64,000 nucleotides of DNA from positions 2,108,001-2,172,000 of the forward strand of contig CP087990.1 of NCBI GenBank assembly GCA_021044545.1, read 5' to 3'. Origin of the DNA: Comamonadaceae bacterium M7527 (GTDB lineage: Bacteria; Pseudomonadota; Gammaproteobacteria; Burkholderiales; Burkholderiaceae_C). Each line of letters begins with the position of its first letter. Positions within the stretch are counted from its first letter, which is position 1. A program made the position numbers and the translations under genes. Shown here one piece after another: positions 63,933-64,000 of this stretch. A model generated the notes under the pieces. It worked only from the letters and a program-made list of their open reading frames with translations. It had not been told where the DNA came from and did no database searches.

Positions 63933-64000
63933 ATGGAAACCAAATGGCTTGAAGATTTTGTATCGCTGGCACAAACGCGCAGCTTTAGCCGCTCTGCCCA
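63933..64000 (+). CDS. LysR-family regulator, N-terminal fragment (runs off the right edge)
   Basis: From the ATG at 63933 the frame reads METKWLEDFVSLAQTRSFSR and then SA, the start of the LysR winged helix-turn-helix (Trp-Leu-Glu-Asp-Phe-x-x-Leu-Ala is the usual first helix). Only 22 residues are inside the window, so the effector domain and target genes are unknown. Confidence 0.8.
   Translation, partial: METKWLEDFVSLAQTRSFSRSA

Noticed and set aside
1..64000. tRNA, rRNA, integrase or attachment sites around the CRISPR locus
   Set aside because: I looked for tRNA-like cloverleafs, integrase genes and flanking direct repeats marking a genomic island and saw none; the only mobile elements are the two IS3-family insertions.

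Overview
The window looks like a chromosome segment from a betaproteobacterium of the order Burkholderiales, probably near Comamonadaceae. That placement is an inference from gene content: argB followed by slmA, a fused isobutyryl-CoA mutase, two high-affinity branched-chain amino-acid (HAAT/Liv) operons, a fadN-type beta-oxidation operon, a persulfide dioxygenase-rhodanese fusion and a base composition of roughly 55% GC. No rRNA or tRNA gene was seen.

Layout. 0-8.5 kb: housekeeping genes (flavin-reductase-like fragment, srkA, a methyltransferase, an ABC-2 exporter pair, psd, an EamA transporter, amn, an SDR). 8.5-17.6 kb: a complete type II-C CRISPR-Cas locus. It has a minus-strand tracrRNA with its own promoter and terminator, then cas9, cas1 and cas2 on the plus strand, then an array of 28 identical-looking 36-bp repeats read on the minus strand. 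One IS3-family element sits inside a spacer. A second IS3-family element caps the leader-proximal end, so no leader is visible. 17.6-26.3 kb: 3-hydroxybutyryl-CoA dehydrogenase, a GMC oxidoreductase, a transporter, an MBL-fold hydrolase and icmF. 26.3-29.1 kb: a sulfide/persulfide module (YeeE/YedE pair, DUF2892 protein, CsoR-family regulator, persulfide dioxygenase-rhodanese). 29.1-38 kb: arfB, phoX, coaX, an M20 hydrolase, a molybdopterin oxidoreductase, an acyl-CoA-binding protein, argB and slmA. 37.9-44.4 kb: a hydantoin-racemase-like gene with a Liv transporter and a divergent GntR regulator. 44.4-52 kb: a TetR-controlled beta-oxidation operon. 52-64 kb: an antiporter, thioesterases, a second Liv operon that includes an acyl-CoA ligase, a DsrE protein, an Atm1-like ABC exporter and the start of a LysR gene.

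The CRISPR locus is the most interesting region. The tracrRNA reads away from cas9, and its anti-repeat pairs over 28 nt with the repeat (one G-U). Together with a terminator between cas2 and the array, this fixes crRNA transcription as minus-strand, with the leader expected at the far end, exactly where the second IS sits. Removing the first IS and one copy of its 4-bp target duplication restores a 30-nt spacer. That spacer is 25/30 identical to another spacer in the array, so the cell apparently sampled two related invaders at the same site. cas9 has a reading-frame break inside the RuvC-I motif, so the catalytic Asp lies in a different frame from the rest of the protein.

At least six other long genes or modules in the window carry a single frameshift or nonsense change (amn, the persulfide dioxygenase fusion, phoX, the molybdopterin oxidoreductase, the acyl-CoA ligase, the Atm1-like exporter). 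Sequencing or assembly error is therefore a serious alternative explanation for the cas9 break.
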